From: Neonectria sp. B-13
Taxonomy: Eukaryota; Ascomycota; Sordariomycetes; Hypocreales; Nectriaceae
Assembly (NCBI GenBank): GCA_002682825.1
Contig: NOKP01000004.1
Location: 79,711-143,710 of the forward strand
Length of the DNA: 64,000 nucleotides
Direction of reading: 5' to 3'
Part shown: positions 32,841 through 43,477 of the stretch, piece after piece
How positions within the stretch are numbered: the stretch's first letter is position 1
Layout of the letters: every line of letters starts with the position of its first letter
Notes under the pieces: generated by a model
Databases searched by the model: none
Told to the model about the DNA's origin: nothing
Seen by the model: only the letters and a program-made list of their open reading frames with translations
Made by a program: the position numbers and the translations under genes

Positions 32841-34590
32841 CTAGTCTGCATTGATTGCCCCTATCCCAACCTGCTTGATGAGCTCGCTATGTGCTTGACT
32901 ACGCGGCTTGATCCTGACTGCAAACGGAGGCTGGTCGACTGAATCCCAGTTGGAGTTTAACGTATCAATAGGATGTTCCTGTGCGTAGTTGTGATTAGTG
33001 CGACGTTCTCAACAGAGTAAGATCAAACTTACTGGGTCCTCCTCAAAGTCAAAGCAATAGAGTAAGCAAGCAGCCGCTATCCAGACATTGTTGGCACCGA
33101 CATTGTAACCGACACACACTCGACGACCTGCGTTATAAGTCAGTAATATGTACAATTTACCCTCAAGTTTTGTGCGCGGGAGAAGGTACCTGTGCCAAAC
33201 GACCAATGTCCCTTGAGTGGGTTTTTGAGATCCTTGTCCAAGAAACGTTCAGGCATGAACCTCATCGCGTCCTGGTAATCTGCCTCATTCAAGGAAAGGG
33301 CGTAGGCGTTCCAAGTAAACAGGGTTCCTGCTGGGAACCGATATCCCTCGTAGGCATCGTCCTGCGTTAACTGGTGAGGAACACCAGTCTGGATAAACGG
33401 GCGCCATCTCAACGCCTCCTTGACGACGGCAGTGATGTATGGAAGCTTTTCTCGGTCTGCAAAACAGGGAAGCCTATCTGCGTTATGGCCGCACACTTCA
33501 TCAAGATGAGCTCTTGCGGTCGCTGCCCACTCCGGGAACGCGGCTGCTCCTGCAACCATTTGCGTGATGGCTGTGCGAGACGTATCACTCCCAGCCTCGA
33601 GAAGCGTGCTGAATATCATCAGCTTTTCGGTCTCCGTAAGATCAAATTCTTTCTTCGAAGTTCCCTCAAGAAGGGCGGTGGCAAAGCACGGCTTGGCAGT
33701 GCCGTTGCTAACTCTTTCCGCGAGGGCGTCCACTTCACGTCGATAGATGCTAGGATAACGTTAGCAAAGATGGCGTAGAAGAAAATTGATGACGTACGCT
33801 AGAGTCCGCTGCAGTAAATCTTCTCCGTAAGGACGCCACCATTGCAAAGGCTTGGGAAGATAGTTGAGCCAGGTGAACAAGTCACAAATATTCTTGGTAG
33901 GGCTGAACAAAAGTTCACCGAATTCTGCCATGAGTTTGAGCATCTTGGTTAATTGCTCATCACCCAGCTGGGCTCGCCGTCCGAAGATGACGCTCATGAT
34001 GATGGAGTTGGAGAAACGCTGGTTTGCTGTATAGAACTGGTCTGGTGTGTGCAGATAGTCCCACACCAGCTGTCTGACCTCCAGCTCCTCAAACGGAATG
34101 AACTTCGTCTCGGCCTGTTGGCCGTTCAGGATAGCGTGCATGATCTTACGCTGGCTTCGCCACCTACTATCATGGCCCATGAGTAACATGCGAGCACCTC
34201 CGGAGGCGATATCCTGGGCCATGGGTCTGTAGGGACGAGACGAGTAGATGCTGGCTCGGCTTTCAAGAAGATCCGATACCACACGAGCCGAATTGAGGAA
34301 AATCATGACCTTTCCGCCAAGGCGGCACGTGAACCTAAACAAGCAAGTTGTCAGTTGATGTATGTTTCCATCAGTGGGCTTGCGTACATCTCTCCATGCT
34401 TCTTGGCCATCTCATGGCCCCATACTCCGCCCGGAAAGGGAACGTCTAGCGTGTTTCCGATAATAGGCCACCCGGGAATCTCCGGTGGCAGCTTGAACTT
34501 GGAGTTATATCGGTAGCGATCAACGAGGTTCTTGACAAGGAGGATGGCTGCCACGGCCAGCACGGCAGTCAAGGTGGTAGATATGGACAT
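32841..34590 (-). CDS. Cytochrome P450 monooxygenase
   Basis: A full-length microsomal P450 of about 510 residues in several exons. An N-terminal membrane anchor (LTAVLAVAAILLVKNLV) is followed by the proline-rich hinge LPPEIPGWPIIGNTLDVPFP. The I-helix AGSDTS, the ExxR motif KEALRWRP, the meander FMPERFL and the haem-binding FGTG/RRVCVGYNVG (cysteine ligand, split by an intron) are all intact. The last exon, read through a short intron after CFDFEEDP, begins EHPIDTLNSNWDSVD and ends INAD. The membership resembles the fungal CYP group with O-methylsterigmatocystin-oxidoreductase-type names, but the substrate is unknown. It stands head-to-head with the FAD monooxygenase. Confidence 0.9.
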
Positions 34591-35128
34591 TTTGGGTGTC
34601 GTCGCAAGAGCACTTGTTTAGCTGAACATGTAATGCAAAGAGCCTGACACTCGTGGTGTGGTCAATCAGCAGATGTTGAAGCACACAAGAATCCATGTGA
34701 TAATAATCGAAATGGTAATTATTATTTACAGAATGTCCCATTCGTCGCAGAGTCGCGTGGTGCACACACTCGGCCACCCCCACAACTTGGTCTTGCGGGG
34801 AAATTCTCGGGTGGGCGAATGCAAGCGGGGGTTTCCTTGATGTGGAGGTTGGGATCTGGGCATGTGGAGGCTTAGCCCACACAATGGGTCCGAGGTATTG
34901 CGCGTGGCTTCATACTACGCGACAAGTGTGGGCTGTTAGCTTACAGCTTCGGGGCCGGCTTTTCGGGGGGTTTCTGTCTCCAAGGCTTTATGCTGTTATA
35001 TCATTGCAACCGGCTACTGTAGTCTCGCCCATCAACAGCGTCAACTGTTGGATAAATCTGTCATCTTTCCGTTGTTTTATCACTTTGCAACTTCCATACA
35101 GTGCAGCTGAACCAGATACTGTCCAATA
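34591..35128. promoter_or_regulatory. Divergent promoter of P450 and FAD monooxygenase
   Basis: Contains CCCCACA at 34778-34784 and TGTGGAG at 34840 and 34863, fitting the motif found elsewhere in the cluster. No gene seen. Confidence 0.5.
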
Positions 35129-37042
35129 ATGGAGACCCCCATCGACGTACCGGTGGTTGTTGTTGGTGGAGGATGTAAGTAAAGCCCTGCTTCACTTCGG
35201 GCACACCTGACCTGGAATTAGCCTGTGGGCTCAGTCTATCAATCTTCCTCTCTGACTTGGGCGTCGATCATGTCCTCTATGAGCGCCACCCAGGGACCTC
35301 AATTCTCCCCAAAGCGCATATCATCAACCAGAGAACCATGGAGATATTCCGTCAACATGGGTTCGCAGCTGATGTTGTTACCAAGGGCACACCTCCCTCC
35401 CAAATGAGCCAGGTCTTATGGCAGACGTCCTTGGGCGGTGATGGTCCGCTCGATAGAAAAGTGCTGGGGAGCATCGAGACCTGGGGTTGCAAGGCAGGGA
35501 GTAAACAGAGGAACATCTACGAGTGAGTCTCTCCGTGTTGAAATAATTACTTTTGAAATGCGCCGACTTACTGAATTACGGCATAGGCAGTCTGCCCCTC
35601 ATCTCCCGACCAACCTTCCTCTCCTTCGACTGGAGCCGATTCTCCGGGACGTAGCGGAAAAGAGAAACCAGGGCAAGGTGCTCTTCAACCATACCGTCAC
35701 AAGCTTCCATGATGAAGGTAGCCACGTTCTCGTCCACTTCACGGACGATAAAGGGCTACAAAGCACATGTCGAACTCGATACCTCATCGGCTGTGACGGG
35801 GGCAAAACAATTGGGGCACAGCTAGGCATCAAAATGGATGGTCCCACAGGACTACGCCGAATCGTTTCTGCGCACTTCAAGGCTGATCTGTCCTCTTATT
35901 GGGACGACCGCACTGGAATCGTCCACTTCGCCAATCCCGAATTCGGCTTAGGGATGCGTAGTGGCTCTCTGCTTCCATTGGGTCCTACTTGGGGGCGGCG
36001 CTCCGAAGAATGGCAGATGCATTTCAGCATTGGAGTCAACGATCCCCAGGTCCCGAGAAAAGGTGTCGAAGACCGCATCCGCAAGTTGCTCAAGCTGCCG
36101 CACCTTGAGATAGAGATCATGAGCTTCAGTAACTGGGTCCTGGAGCGAGTACTGGCTCAGAAGTACCAGCAAGGCCGTGTCTTCATCGGTGGAGATTCAG
36201 CCCATCGCCACCCACCTACTACTGGACTGGGACTCAACACAGCAGTTCAGGACGCGCATAATCTGGCGTGGAAGCTTGCCTACACTCTCCAAGGAAAATC
36301 ATCTCCAGCTCTACTCGACACTTACGAGCTTGAACGGATGCCGATTGGGAAGAGGAACTGCGACTGGGCCTTGTTCACCTCGAAATGTCACAGGCTGATC
36401 GCTGCTGCAATTGGACTAGAGGAGGGTCAAGAGGAAGCCAACAAGGCACATCTGAGCCAATTAATGGATAAAACATCAGACGTAGGACGTGCGGCCCGCG
36501 CTCAACTCCAATACATCATCGACGGCCAGGCGATCGAATTCGCGGCTCACGAGATGGACCTTGGCTTCAACTATCAGCCTGGAGGCGCTTTCCTTTCCGA
36601 AGAGGCCCCTTATCTTGACTCGCATCCTCGCCATCAGACATACACGCCTACGACACGCCCTGGTCATCGCCTGCCGCATGCTTGGTTGGAACACAATGGT
36701 GAGGTCTTGTCGACTCATGATCTCGCCGGGCCTCATGGTTCGTTTCTTCTCATCACGGATGGAGAAGGCATAGCTTGGGCCGATGCAGCTCGAAAGGCAG
36801 CAAGCTCTAGGTCAATCAATTTGGAAATTGCTCACATCGTCGAGCCCTTGTCTCGGACACGGGAAGAAGAGTACTGTGATTTGGAATTACAATGGTCTCG
36901 TGTCAAAGAGATCAAAAATGGAGGCGCGATCCTAGTCCGTCCGGATAACATGGTCATGTGGAGATCCATGAAGCCAGAAATTCCAACTGACTTATCCACG
37001 ATTTTTGATAGCATCCTGGGTTCACGGCATAACCAGAGCTAG
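35129..37042 (+). CDS. FAD-dependent monooxygenase, phenol-hydroxylase (PheA/TfdB) type
   Basis: About 600 residues. Exon 1 reads METPIDVPVVVVGGG, and splicing the short intron gives VVGGGSCGLSLSIFL, the FAD-binding GxGxxG. A second intron lies near 35523-35586. Other family motifs are ERHPGTS, INQRTMEIFRQHG, the DG motif GCDGGKTIG and the second FAD motif GGDSAHRHPPTTGLGLN. A thioredoxin-like C-terminal domain follows, with GSFLLITDGEG and later VRPDNMVMWR. Enzymes of this class hydroxylate phenols ortho to the hydroxyl group using NADPH and O2. The cluster context suggests it prepares a catechol- or hydroxyquinol-type ring for cleavage. The exact substrate cannot be read. Confidence 0.85.
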
Positions 37043-37534
37043 ACTATACTCACATTTTGACTGTTTCTTAAAATTGAACTTATGGTGCCTCATTCGAATC
37101 TGTACCTAGGACTTGATCGCAAGCTTGATCCAAAGACTCATTATTTATCTTATTTGAGATTCGGCTTTCTATGAATTTTATCCAAATACATCTCATCTCA
37201 CGAAGAGAATGATGATTTCTTATAAGACCTCGTTCAGTCATAGCAGAGCCAGTATCACAGTTCATTCACCGAAGGCAAATAACCAATCAGACAAGACAGC
37301 TATGATGGTAACTTTACTCAATCAAGTCACCAAATCAATCGTCAAGGACTCAGTCAATTGTAATAAATTGATAAATAGCCTCAAACTGAATTCAGAAGAA
37401 CGAAAGGATTGTGAGAATCATGTCCATCGTAGAAACCTTGCCCAAATTCTGAGTGTTCCGCGAATCTCCAGGTCATAAACACGCGAGCATCTTCGCCTGA
37501 ACCGAGCGTCAACGTCTCGCGACCTTGCTAGGCC
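37043..37534. other. Intergenic between convergent genes
   Basis: About 490 bases, A/T-rich, no gene seen. An 89-residue plus-strand frame at 37209-37478 is Ser/Asn/Lys-rich without a motif. Confidence 0.5.
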
Positions 37535-39890
37535 TCATTTCTTGCCGACGGGCAAGTCACGGGGCGGAGTCGACTTATAAACCGGTAGAGGTGTTCCCAG
37601 GAGTTTAGCCTTGATTTGAAGAGCGATGAAGCGGGACATGTACCGGGCTTGCCCAACAGCGCCCCCATGATACCAGAATGCGGGATCTGAGATATTCGTC
37701 AGCGAAAGTAAGCCATAAGTCCAAAGACCACAGTGAACATACGTCCGGAAGGTTTGAAAGCTCCTTTCAACTCTCCTTCATCATCTAGTCCCCAGAAATC
37801 ATCCACTTGCGAGGCCACATTGGGACCGAACATATCTTGAACAACCAGCCGCAGGTTCCCGATGAAACCAGTGGCAAATACCACGACATCTGCTCGGATG
37901 TGATCTCCATTGGCGCACTCTAGAGTATCCTCGGTGAAGCGTACTGGAAGTGAATCGGATTTCACTTTGATCTAAGAAAACGGTACTTAGCTCATGGTTA
38001 GTTTGAGAATGCTGACAAGACTCACCAGCCCATTGGAAATCTTGGCGGAGGTTCCTACATCCATGTAGTGGCCCCCAAACCGCTCGAAAAGGTAATAGGA
38101 CAAATCTCCCTCCCGGTCGAGCAAGAATCCCGCTTTCTCCAAAGCGTCGAATCGTTCGGGCTCCTTTCTGGCTTTGGCGTGCAATGAGCGAGAACCCATG
38201 AGCCGGCCTAGCACGGCAGGGCCGGAGAAAAATAGGCGATCTGATACTGTGGTAGGAATGGATGCCTTGTACAGTCCTATGGTCCGTTAATGAATATGAA
38301 TATTGCAATGGGTTGTAGTGAATCGTACTGTCGTGGGTCTCTCGATAATGCTCAATTGGCACCACGTCTGCATCATACTAGTCAGTGGGTTGCATTCCAG
38401 GAAGCCCGCCTACAAGCACTGACAAGTCTTAGATCTCTGAACCATTGTAACTGATGCAAGCCCAGCGTTTAGCATGTCGTCAGCAATGTCGTGAGCTGCT
38501 GTTATTAGCGACGGACGTAGGAAGGAAGATGATGAGCGAACCAGTGTTTGCTGTTCCAATCACAACCCCGTGTTTCCCTTTCCAATCAGAGGCGCTTTTG
38601 TATGCTCCCGAGTGAAGGGTAAGGCCGCGGAAGGCGTCCTATTTGCATACCTGTGTTAGTATTTAGAGATCACATGTCCGACGGACGATATCTGACCTTG
38701 TTCTCGTAGGTAGGCGAGAGTGGAAATTGAGAGTTACTGCCGACGGCAAATACCAGGTTCGCGCCGGATACAGAAAACTTCTTGCCGTCACGAACGATAT
38801 CCAAAATCCAAGTCTTCTCGGTCGTGCTCCATGTTCCAGAAGTGACAGTAGTAGACAGCCAAATATTCTGTCAAGTGGTTAGTCGGAGACCCGATTGCGG
38901 AGGGTTATCCTCACAATGTCATATTTGGTGGCCCATTTACTATATCCCGAAGCCAGATTATCCTTGGTCAAGAACTCTGGATAGGAAGCTGGGAATGTAC
39001 GGTCAAAGGGCAGATGGGCTGTGTTTGGTTAGTTACTGGTCCAACCGCGTAGACAGCGTGCAAGAACGAGCTTACCAAACTCCCGAACCGTGTGCACTTT
39101 TTGTGTTAGCTGCGCTGTTCGGTGATGAGAGGTGGAACTGGGACCAACATTTCGTCGAGTCATATCTCGTCTTCCAGTTATCCCCAACGTTTTCATGCTT
39201 CTCCAGAATGACATACGACACCCCTAAAGCCTTGAGTCGCCCACCGACACTCAAACCCGCCTGGCCACCGCCGATGATGACACAGTCAAAATAATTGTCA
39301 GAGCCGGCGGCCCCATTGGTAGTAGTTGTGTCTCCATTCTCGGGCAGTTTGTGGTGAGTGCCGTTGGCTACAAATCCATTACTGGTTCCTTCAACAGTCG
39401 TGGCACTTTCAGTCGGGAGAATGGGCTCGTTGGCTGGCTGGAGGTAGTCCACATTCGGCTGAGATGTGAGTTGCTCGAGAATGGATCGCATCAGCCAGAT
39501 CTTCCACTTGCCATCTGTGTCCGGAACTACAGATATATATCCGTAGTCGATCGTAGCCGGAGTTCCGTTGGTCTCGAACGTGAAACTTATGTCGACCCAA
39601 GCCGTCGGACCTACTCGCATAACGCGAGGTTCCCCCTCAATGACGAACTTGGATGGGCGATGAGTTGAAGCAGTCGCCTGCCATGCTGCGGCAATTGATG
39701 ACGGTGTGTAAAAGGTTCTCAGTGTCCCGGTCATGGCAAAGACATCCCTCCAGATGGCTCCAGCGGCAAAGTGCTCCTCCCGTAAGTCATCGAATGCCAG
39801 CAGAAAATAGTTGGCCAGCGACTTGAGATCAACAAAGTCGGGGACTACCGCCGTGGGCAGCTCGCAGGGTAGGTTCAGTAGAGGCCACAT
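37535..39890 (-). CDS. FMO/Baeyer-Villiger-type monooxygenase with NTF2-like N-terminal domain
   Basis: About 640 residues in several exons. Residues 1-150 or so (RDVFAMTGTLRTFYTP, WVDISFTFETNGTPATIDYG) look like a SnoaL/NTF2-like fold. After a linker comes the flavin domain: IIGGGQAGLSVGGRLKALG, the GDNWKTRYDS motif, the FMO-type FRGLTLHSGAYK (F-x-G-x3-H-S-x2-Y), the NADPH-binding VIGTANTGHDIADD and the late FATGFIGNLR. The last exon ends STPPRDLPVGKK. Such enzymes oxidise soft nucleophiles or insert oxygen next to a ketone. This subfamily in fungi is often annotated as a flavin monooxygenase. It pairs divergently with the carboxymuconolactone-decarboxylase-like gene. The N-terminal domain could hold the substrate or another subunit (inference). 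Confidence 0.85.
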
Positions 39891-40123
39891 GATGTTCAGG
39901 GTAAAAACGACTTCTTCTGCTCAAATGTCCCATGGTGAGTTTGGTCTTTTCGCCGCCTCTATAAATGGCATTGCAGTGGGATGTGGATGTCGCCGTGCGA
40001 TGCTACAAGCGCGTGCTACTGTTCATGGTCACCAACACTTACACCCCCGTTCACCAGTGGTCACTCTCCGCATCGAGCCATATGCCGCCGTCCAAGTTCC
40101 TCGGGATAATGCAAGGTGGAGTG

Positions 40124-40146
40124 TGTGGGGTGTCTCAACCCCCACA
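40124..40146. promoter_or_regulatory. Inverted TGTGGGG pair
   Basis: TGTGGGG at 40124-40130 and its complement CCCCACA at 40140-40146, 9 bases apart. They sit between the FMO gene (start 39890) and the CMD-like gene (start 40342), with the same arms as the palindrome at 23656 but wider spacing. Confidence 0.6.
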
Positions 40147-40341
40147 TGTCGCCGCGATTCCCCGCAGCCATCCCCCGAGCTCGATAGAGGACGTGAGGGG
40201 ATCAGACAATAACTTCATCCCGGCCTAAACTGTTACCAGACTCTTGGATCTTATGGCTCATCTGATCCAATATTTCGAAAGCTGCACTTCCGTAACTAAA
40301 ACCACAACCTGTTTTGTTATCTAGGTGTCTCAACAAGCACC

Positions 40342-41218
40342 ATGTCAGACTTGGAGTTTCTGTCCGAGTTTTGCATCCGTGAGGGGGAGGCTGACGTGCT
40401 CAAGGCCCAATGGTATATTGCTGCGGTTCGTATCTCACTTCGACCAAGCCCCATAAGCTCAGCTAACATGGAAAGGCCGCTGCCCTTACAGCTGCCTGCG
40501 CGGGGGAACAAGTGGCTGAGCTGTATCGTTTGGCCACTGAAGGTCTCCCCTTGGAGACAAGAAAACTTGTTCAAAGGAGGATCAAGGAAGCGCTGTTGAA
40601 GGGTTCCATTCTATATGGAGTCCCACGCGCTGCCCAGGGCCTTGGACCTTTGTATCGTTCTATACCAGAGGACGAAATCGATCTCTATTCCCCCAGGTAC
40701 TTGGTTTCTAGATCAGGCTGATAGTATATCGACTAACGCTTGGACTTTACGCACAACTAGAACTGAGAAGTCAAAGTCCAAAGACTACGAGAAAGAAAGG
40801 GCTGAAAAGGCCAACCGGTACTTCAATGTTCTCTGGGGTCCTGTTGCAGCTGAACAGCAGCGAGCAAGGGTGTTGAAGTTTCATCCAGATCACTGTGAGT
40901 GCGAATCACGGCCAAACCGAGTCCCGCAAGCCTGGATCGGGCGCTGACGAAGCAGACCTTCTTAATGTCAAGACGAATTACGAGCTCTGGATAAGTGAGG
41001 ATGCTATTTTGTCGAATATCGAGACACAAATGTGCACTACGGCGCTTCTAATTTGCAATAACTCTCCCGAGCAGGCACTGTGGCATGTTAGAGGGCTTTT
41101 GCGACATGGCGCGACGATGGAGCAGGCGAGATTCGCCCAGGATCTGGGTTTAGCTGTAGCGAATCACTTTGGCGCGAAGACAGGGGATATTACGATGGCT
41201 GAAGATGTTATTTTATAG
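40342..41218 (+). CDS. Carboxymuconolactone-decarboxylase-like (AhpD-fold) protein
   Basis: About 230 residues in four exons, starting MSDLEFLSEFCIREGEAD. The introns are short (about 40428-40478, 40697-40758 and 40893-40956), and the exon joins are approximate. The family is suggested by AACAGEQVAELYRLA, the helical RRIKEALLKGSILYGVPRA (the usual core helix with KEAIL.G), NVLWGP, and a C-terminal half with LISEDAILSNIETQ-type helices and LLRHGATMEQARFAQDLGL. In bacteria CMD proteins decarboxylate 4-carboxymuconolactone, whereas fungal relatives are poorly characterised and may be peroxidase-like. The CxxC redox pair of AhpD is not visible, only single cysteines. The role in the cluster is therefore open. 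Confidence 0.7.
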
Positions 41219-41566
41219 TCCGATATGAAGTATTGTAACCAACCAACGATTAAAGAAACATTCCGTTCGCATTATGTTGTCTTGGCTAATTATGTCCTGT
41301 CTTAACTGTCAAGAAGGAGAGGAGTTGGACGGACTCGCGCGACTTCCTCGCAGATTAGACGCTTTGCTTCATCCCAGATGGAATAATAACAAAAAATTCA
41401 ATAGCTGGCGTTGACTTGTTGAAATTTCCACCCCATCTAGTACATACATACATTGGCCCGTTCCATTTCCATACGACTCGCGAGCGGGACCAGGTTGACC
41501 TCAATAAGAATCCCTAGCATAATGTGATGGCATGAATCAGACTGCATGTACTATAGTCCGACTGAA
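41219..41566. other. Intergenic between convergent genes
   Basis: About 350 bases without a gene; presumably 3' untranslated sequence. Confidence 0.5.
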
Positions 41567-42142
41567 TCATGCCGGTGGTGCTTTCGCAGGAGGCCCTTTG
41601 CGTTTCTTGATGGATGCGTGATCCTCTCCCGACTTCAGCCGACGGACCAAATCCTCGGGATCAAATTCTGTACCAACAGGGTTTGCCTTGAATTCTGCTG
41701 ACAACATGTAGGCAGTGGCCTCGTCGTTGTCCTCAAATGTATCGACCTGCGTCTCGATTTGATTGCCATCTGGATCGGTGTAGTAAATCGAAGTGGTGAT
41801 GCCATGGTTGACACACCAAGACGGCATAATGCCGACATCCTTTCGTTGCTGGTAGGCCAAGGCCAAGTCGTCAAGAGTATCAAATCCAAACGCCATGTGG
41901 TCGAGTCCTGCGCTAGTTTTAATCTTGTTTCCGGTACCAGGTAGTGCGCAGATGGCGACGCGGTGATGCTCCTCATCGAAGCACAGGAAGGCAATGCGTT
42001 CTGTCTCGAATCGCGCCTCAGCGCCGAGAACTGTCTTGTACCACACGACCATCTCCTGGAACTTGTTGGTGCGAAGGAAAACATGCGCAAACGATGTTGG
42101 CCGTAGGACCTGACCTGATCGAGCTGCTTTGAAGTCGGACAT
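41567..42142 (-). CDS. VOC-family / extradiol-dioxygenase-like protein
   Basis: A single-exon protein of 191 residues. The vicinal-oxygen-chelate fold is clear: SFAHVFLRTNKFQEMVVWY (first ligand His), AGLDHMAFGFDTLDDL (second His) and YYTDPDGNQIETQVD (Glu ligand), in the His-His-Glu order of type I extradiol dioxygenases. The basic tail KKRKGPPAKAPPA has no recognised function. Fungal relatives carry names such as biphenyl-2,3-diol 1,2-dioxygenase III-related or glyoxalase. It contains a single pair of modules, shorter than classic two-domain catechol 2,3-dioxygenases. It is the only candidate ring-cleaving enzyme in the cluster. It could instead be an isomerase or a glyoxalase-type enzyme. 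Confidence 0.8.
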   Translation of the reverse strand: MSDFKAARSGQVLRPTSFAHVFLRTNKFQEMVVWYKTVLGAEARFETERIAFLCFDEEHHRVAICALPGTGNKIKTSAGLDHMAFGFDTLDDLALAYQQRKDVGIMPSWCVNHGITTSIYYTDPDGNQIETQVDTFEDNDEATAYMLSAEFKANPVGTEFDPEDLVRRLKSGEDHASIKKRKGPPAKAPPA

Positions 42143-42335
42143 TGTGCTGGTTTGCGGTGCAATGTAGTATTGAGAGCGCGAGAATGAGCGATCTAAAGTC
42201 TTGTCTTATTTGTACGTCACGACGAACTTCACGCTCGTATGCCTAGCTGGTGAACATTTATGCCGAAAGGAGCACGACACGTACGAACGCTCAACTGCCG
42301 ATAACCTTTGTCTGAAGACCGGGGAAAATGGTTGA

Positions 42336-42403
42336 GTGGGGATGTGGATGGGCAGTGTGGGATGAACATAGGTGGGGGTGGGATAATAATGGACAATGTG
42401 GGA
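42336..42403. promoter_or_regulatory. Cluster of GTGGGG/TGTGGGA motifs
   Basis: GTGGGG at 42336, TGTGGGA at 42356, GTGGGG within GGTGGGGGTG at 42371-42380, and TGTGGGA at 42397, all in the divergent promoter between the VOC gene (start 42142) and the SDR gene (start 42631). Confidence 0.6.
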
Positions 42404-42630
42404 TGGAAGCGGGAGACTGGCAACGAGGAAGCTAGAATGTGGACAGTCGCCGTGCGGGGAATGGATTCCCGTATTGGATGGAGCTTCACCACTCAATATT
42501 CCGATGTATGTAAGACTCGTCGAGAAGCTCACTGAGATTATAGCTGTTCTCAGAGCAACCAGACTGTCAGCAACAATTCCTATAGCCAGCAGCGCCATCG
42601 CACCACAGCTTTACTCAGAAAACCTCAACC

Positions 42631-43477
42631 ATGACAAACCAACCCGCGGCAATCGTTACTGGTGCGGCTGGAGGCATTGGTCTCGCCTACACCAAGCGAC
42701 TCCTTGAACGGGGTTACCGCGTCGTGCTAGCGGACATTGATTCGGATCGAGGTACAGACTTGCAAAAGGAGTTTGGCTCCAGTACTTTGTTTGTCCACTG
42801 CGATGTTGCCGACTGGTCTTCACAGGCCGCCCTATTCAAAGCGGCGCACGAATGGGCAGGTAAAATCGATGTCTTCATAGCCAATGCTGGCATTGAGGAG
42901 GATGAGCCCTTCTACAGCCTGCCGGAGAATGCTGGTGAGCCTGTCAAACCTAGCATGAAAGTATTGGATGTCGACCTCCATTCTGTTGTGTATGGACTGC
43001 GCCTATTCCGGCACTACAGGAAGAAGTCTGGCACAGACGGAACAGTTGGGAAGATGATCGCAACCAACAGTATGGCAGGACTCTATGAGTTCTCGGTTGC
43101 TCCGGTTTACAGCGCCGCAAAGCACGGAGTATGTATTCTTTTACAATTTCTACGTTTCATCTAGGTTAACAGAAGCATAGGTCATCGGCATCCTCCGATC
43201 TGCGTCTTACAAGTTGAGGAAGAACGAGTCCATTGCACTAAACGTTATCTGCCCCGGGCCAGTTAATACCGCCATTAGTGATGTCCTCAAGGAGGTTGTT
43301 CCCACCGAGCATTTTACCACGATCAGCGTCATCCTTGACGCCCTTGATCAGGTGCTTGACAATGATTTGGCAGGACAGGTTCTTGAATGTTCAAGTCAGG
43401 ATTTCTACTTGCGGGAACCTGTAGATTACTGTGATGAAAGCGCTCGGTTTCTCTTACAAGATATGAAAGGATTCTAG
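42631..43477 (+). CDS. Short-chain dehydrogenase/reductase
   Basis: About 265 residues in two exons. The intron (about 43129-43180) falls directly after the active-site motif. Classical SDR features are: IVTGAAGGIGLAYTKRL (TGxxxGxG cofactor loop), VVLADIDSD (acidic residue favouring NAD), ANAGIEE (NAG), MIATNSMAGLY (catalytic Ser) and YSAAKHG (Y-x3-K), followed by the CPGPVNTAI proline-glycine turn. It most resembles 15-hydroxyprostaglandin-dehydrogenase-like or hydroxyacyl-type fungal SDRs. It closes the cluster on the right and is divergently paired with the VOC gene across a motif-rich promoter, so it probably handles a hydroxyl/ketone interconversion in the same pathway. Confidence 0.9.
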
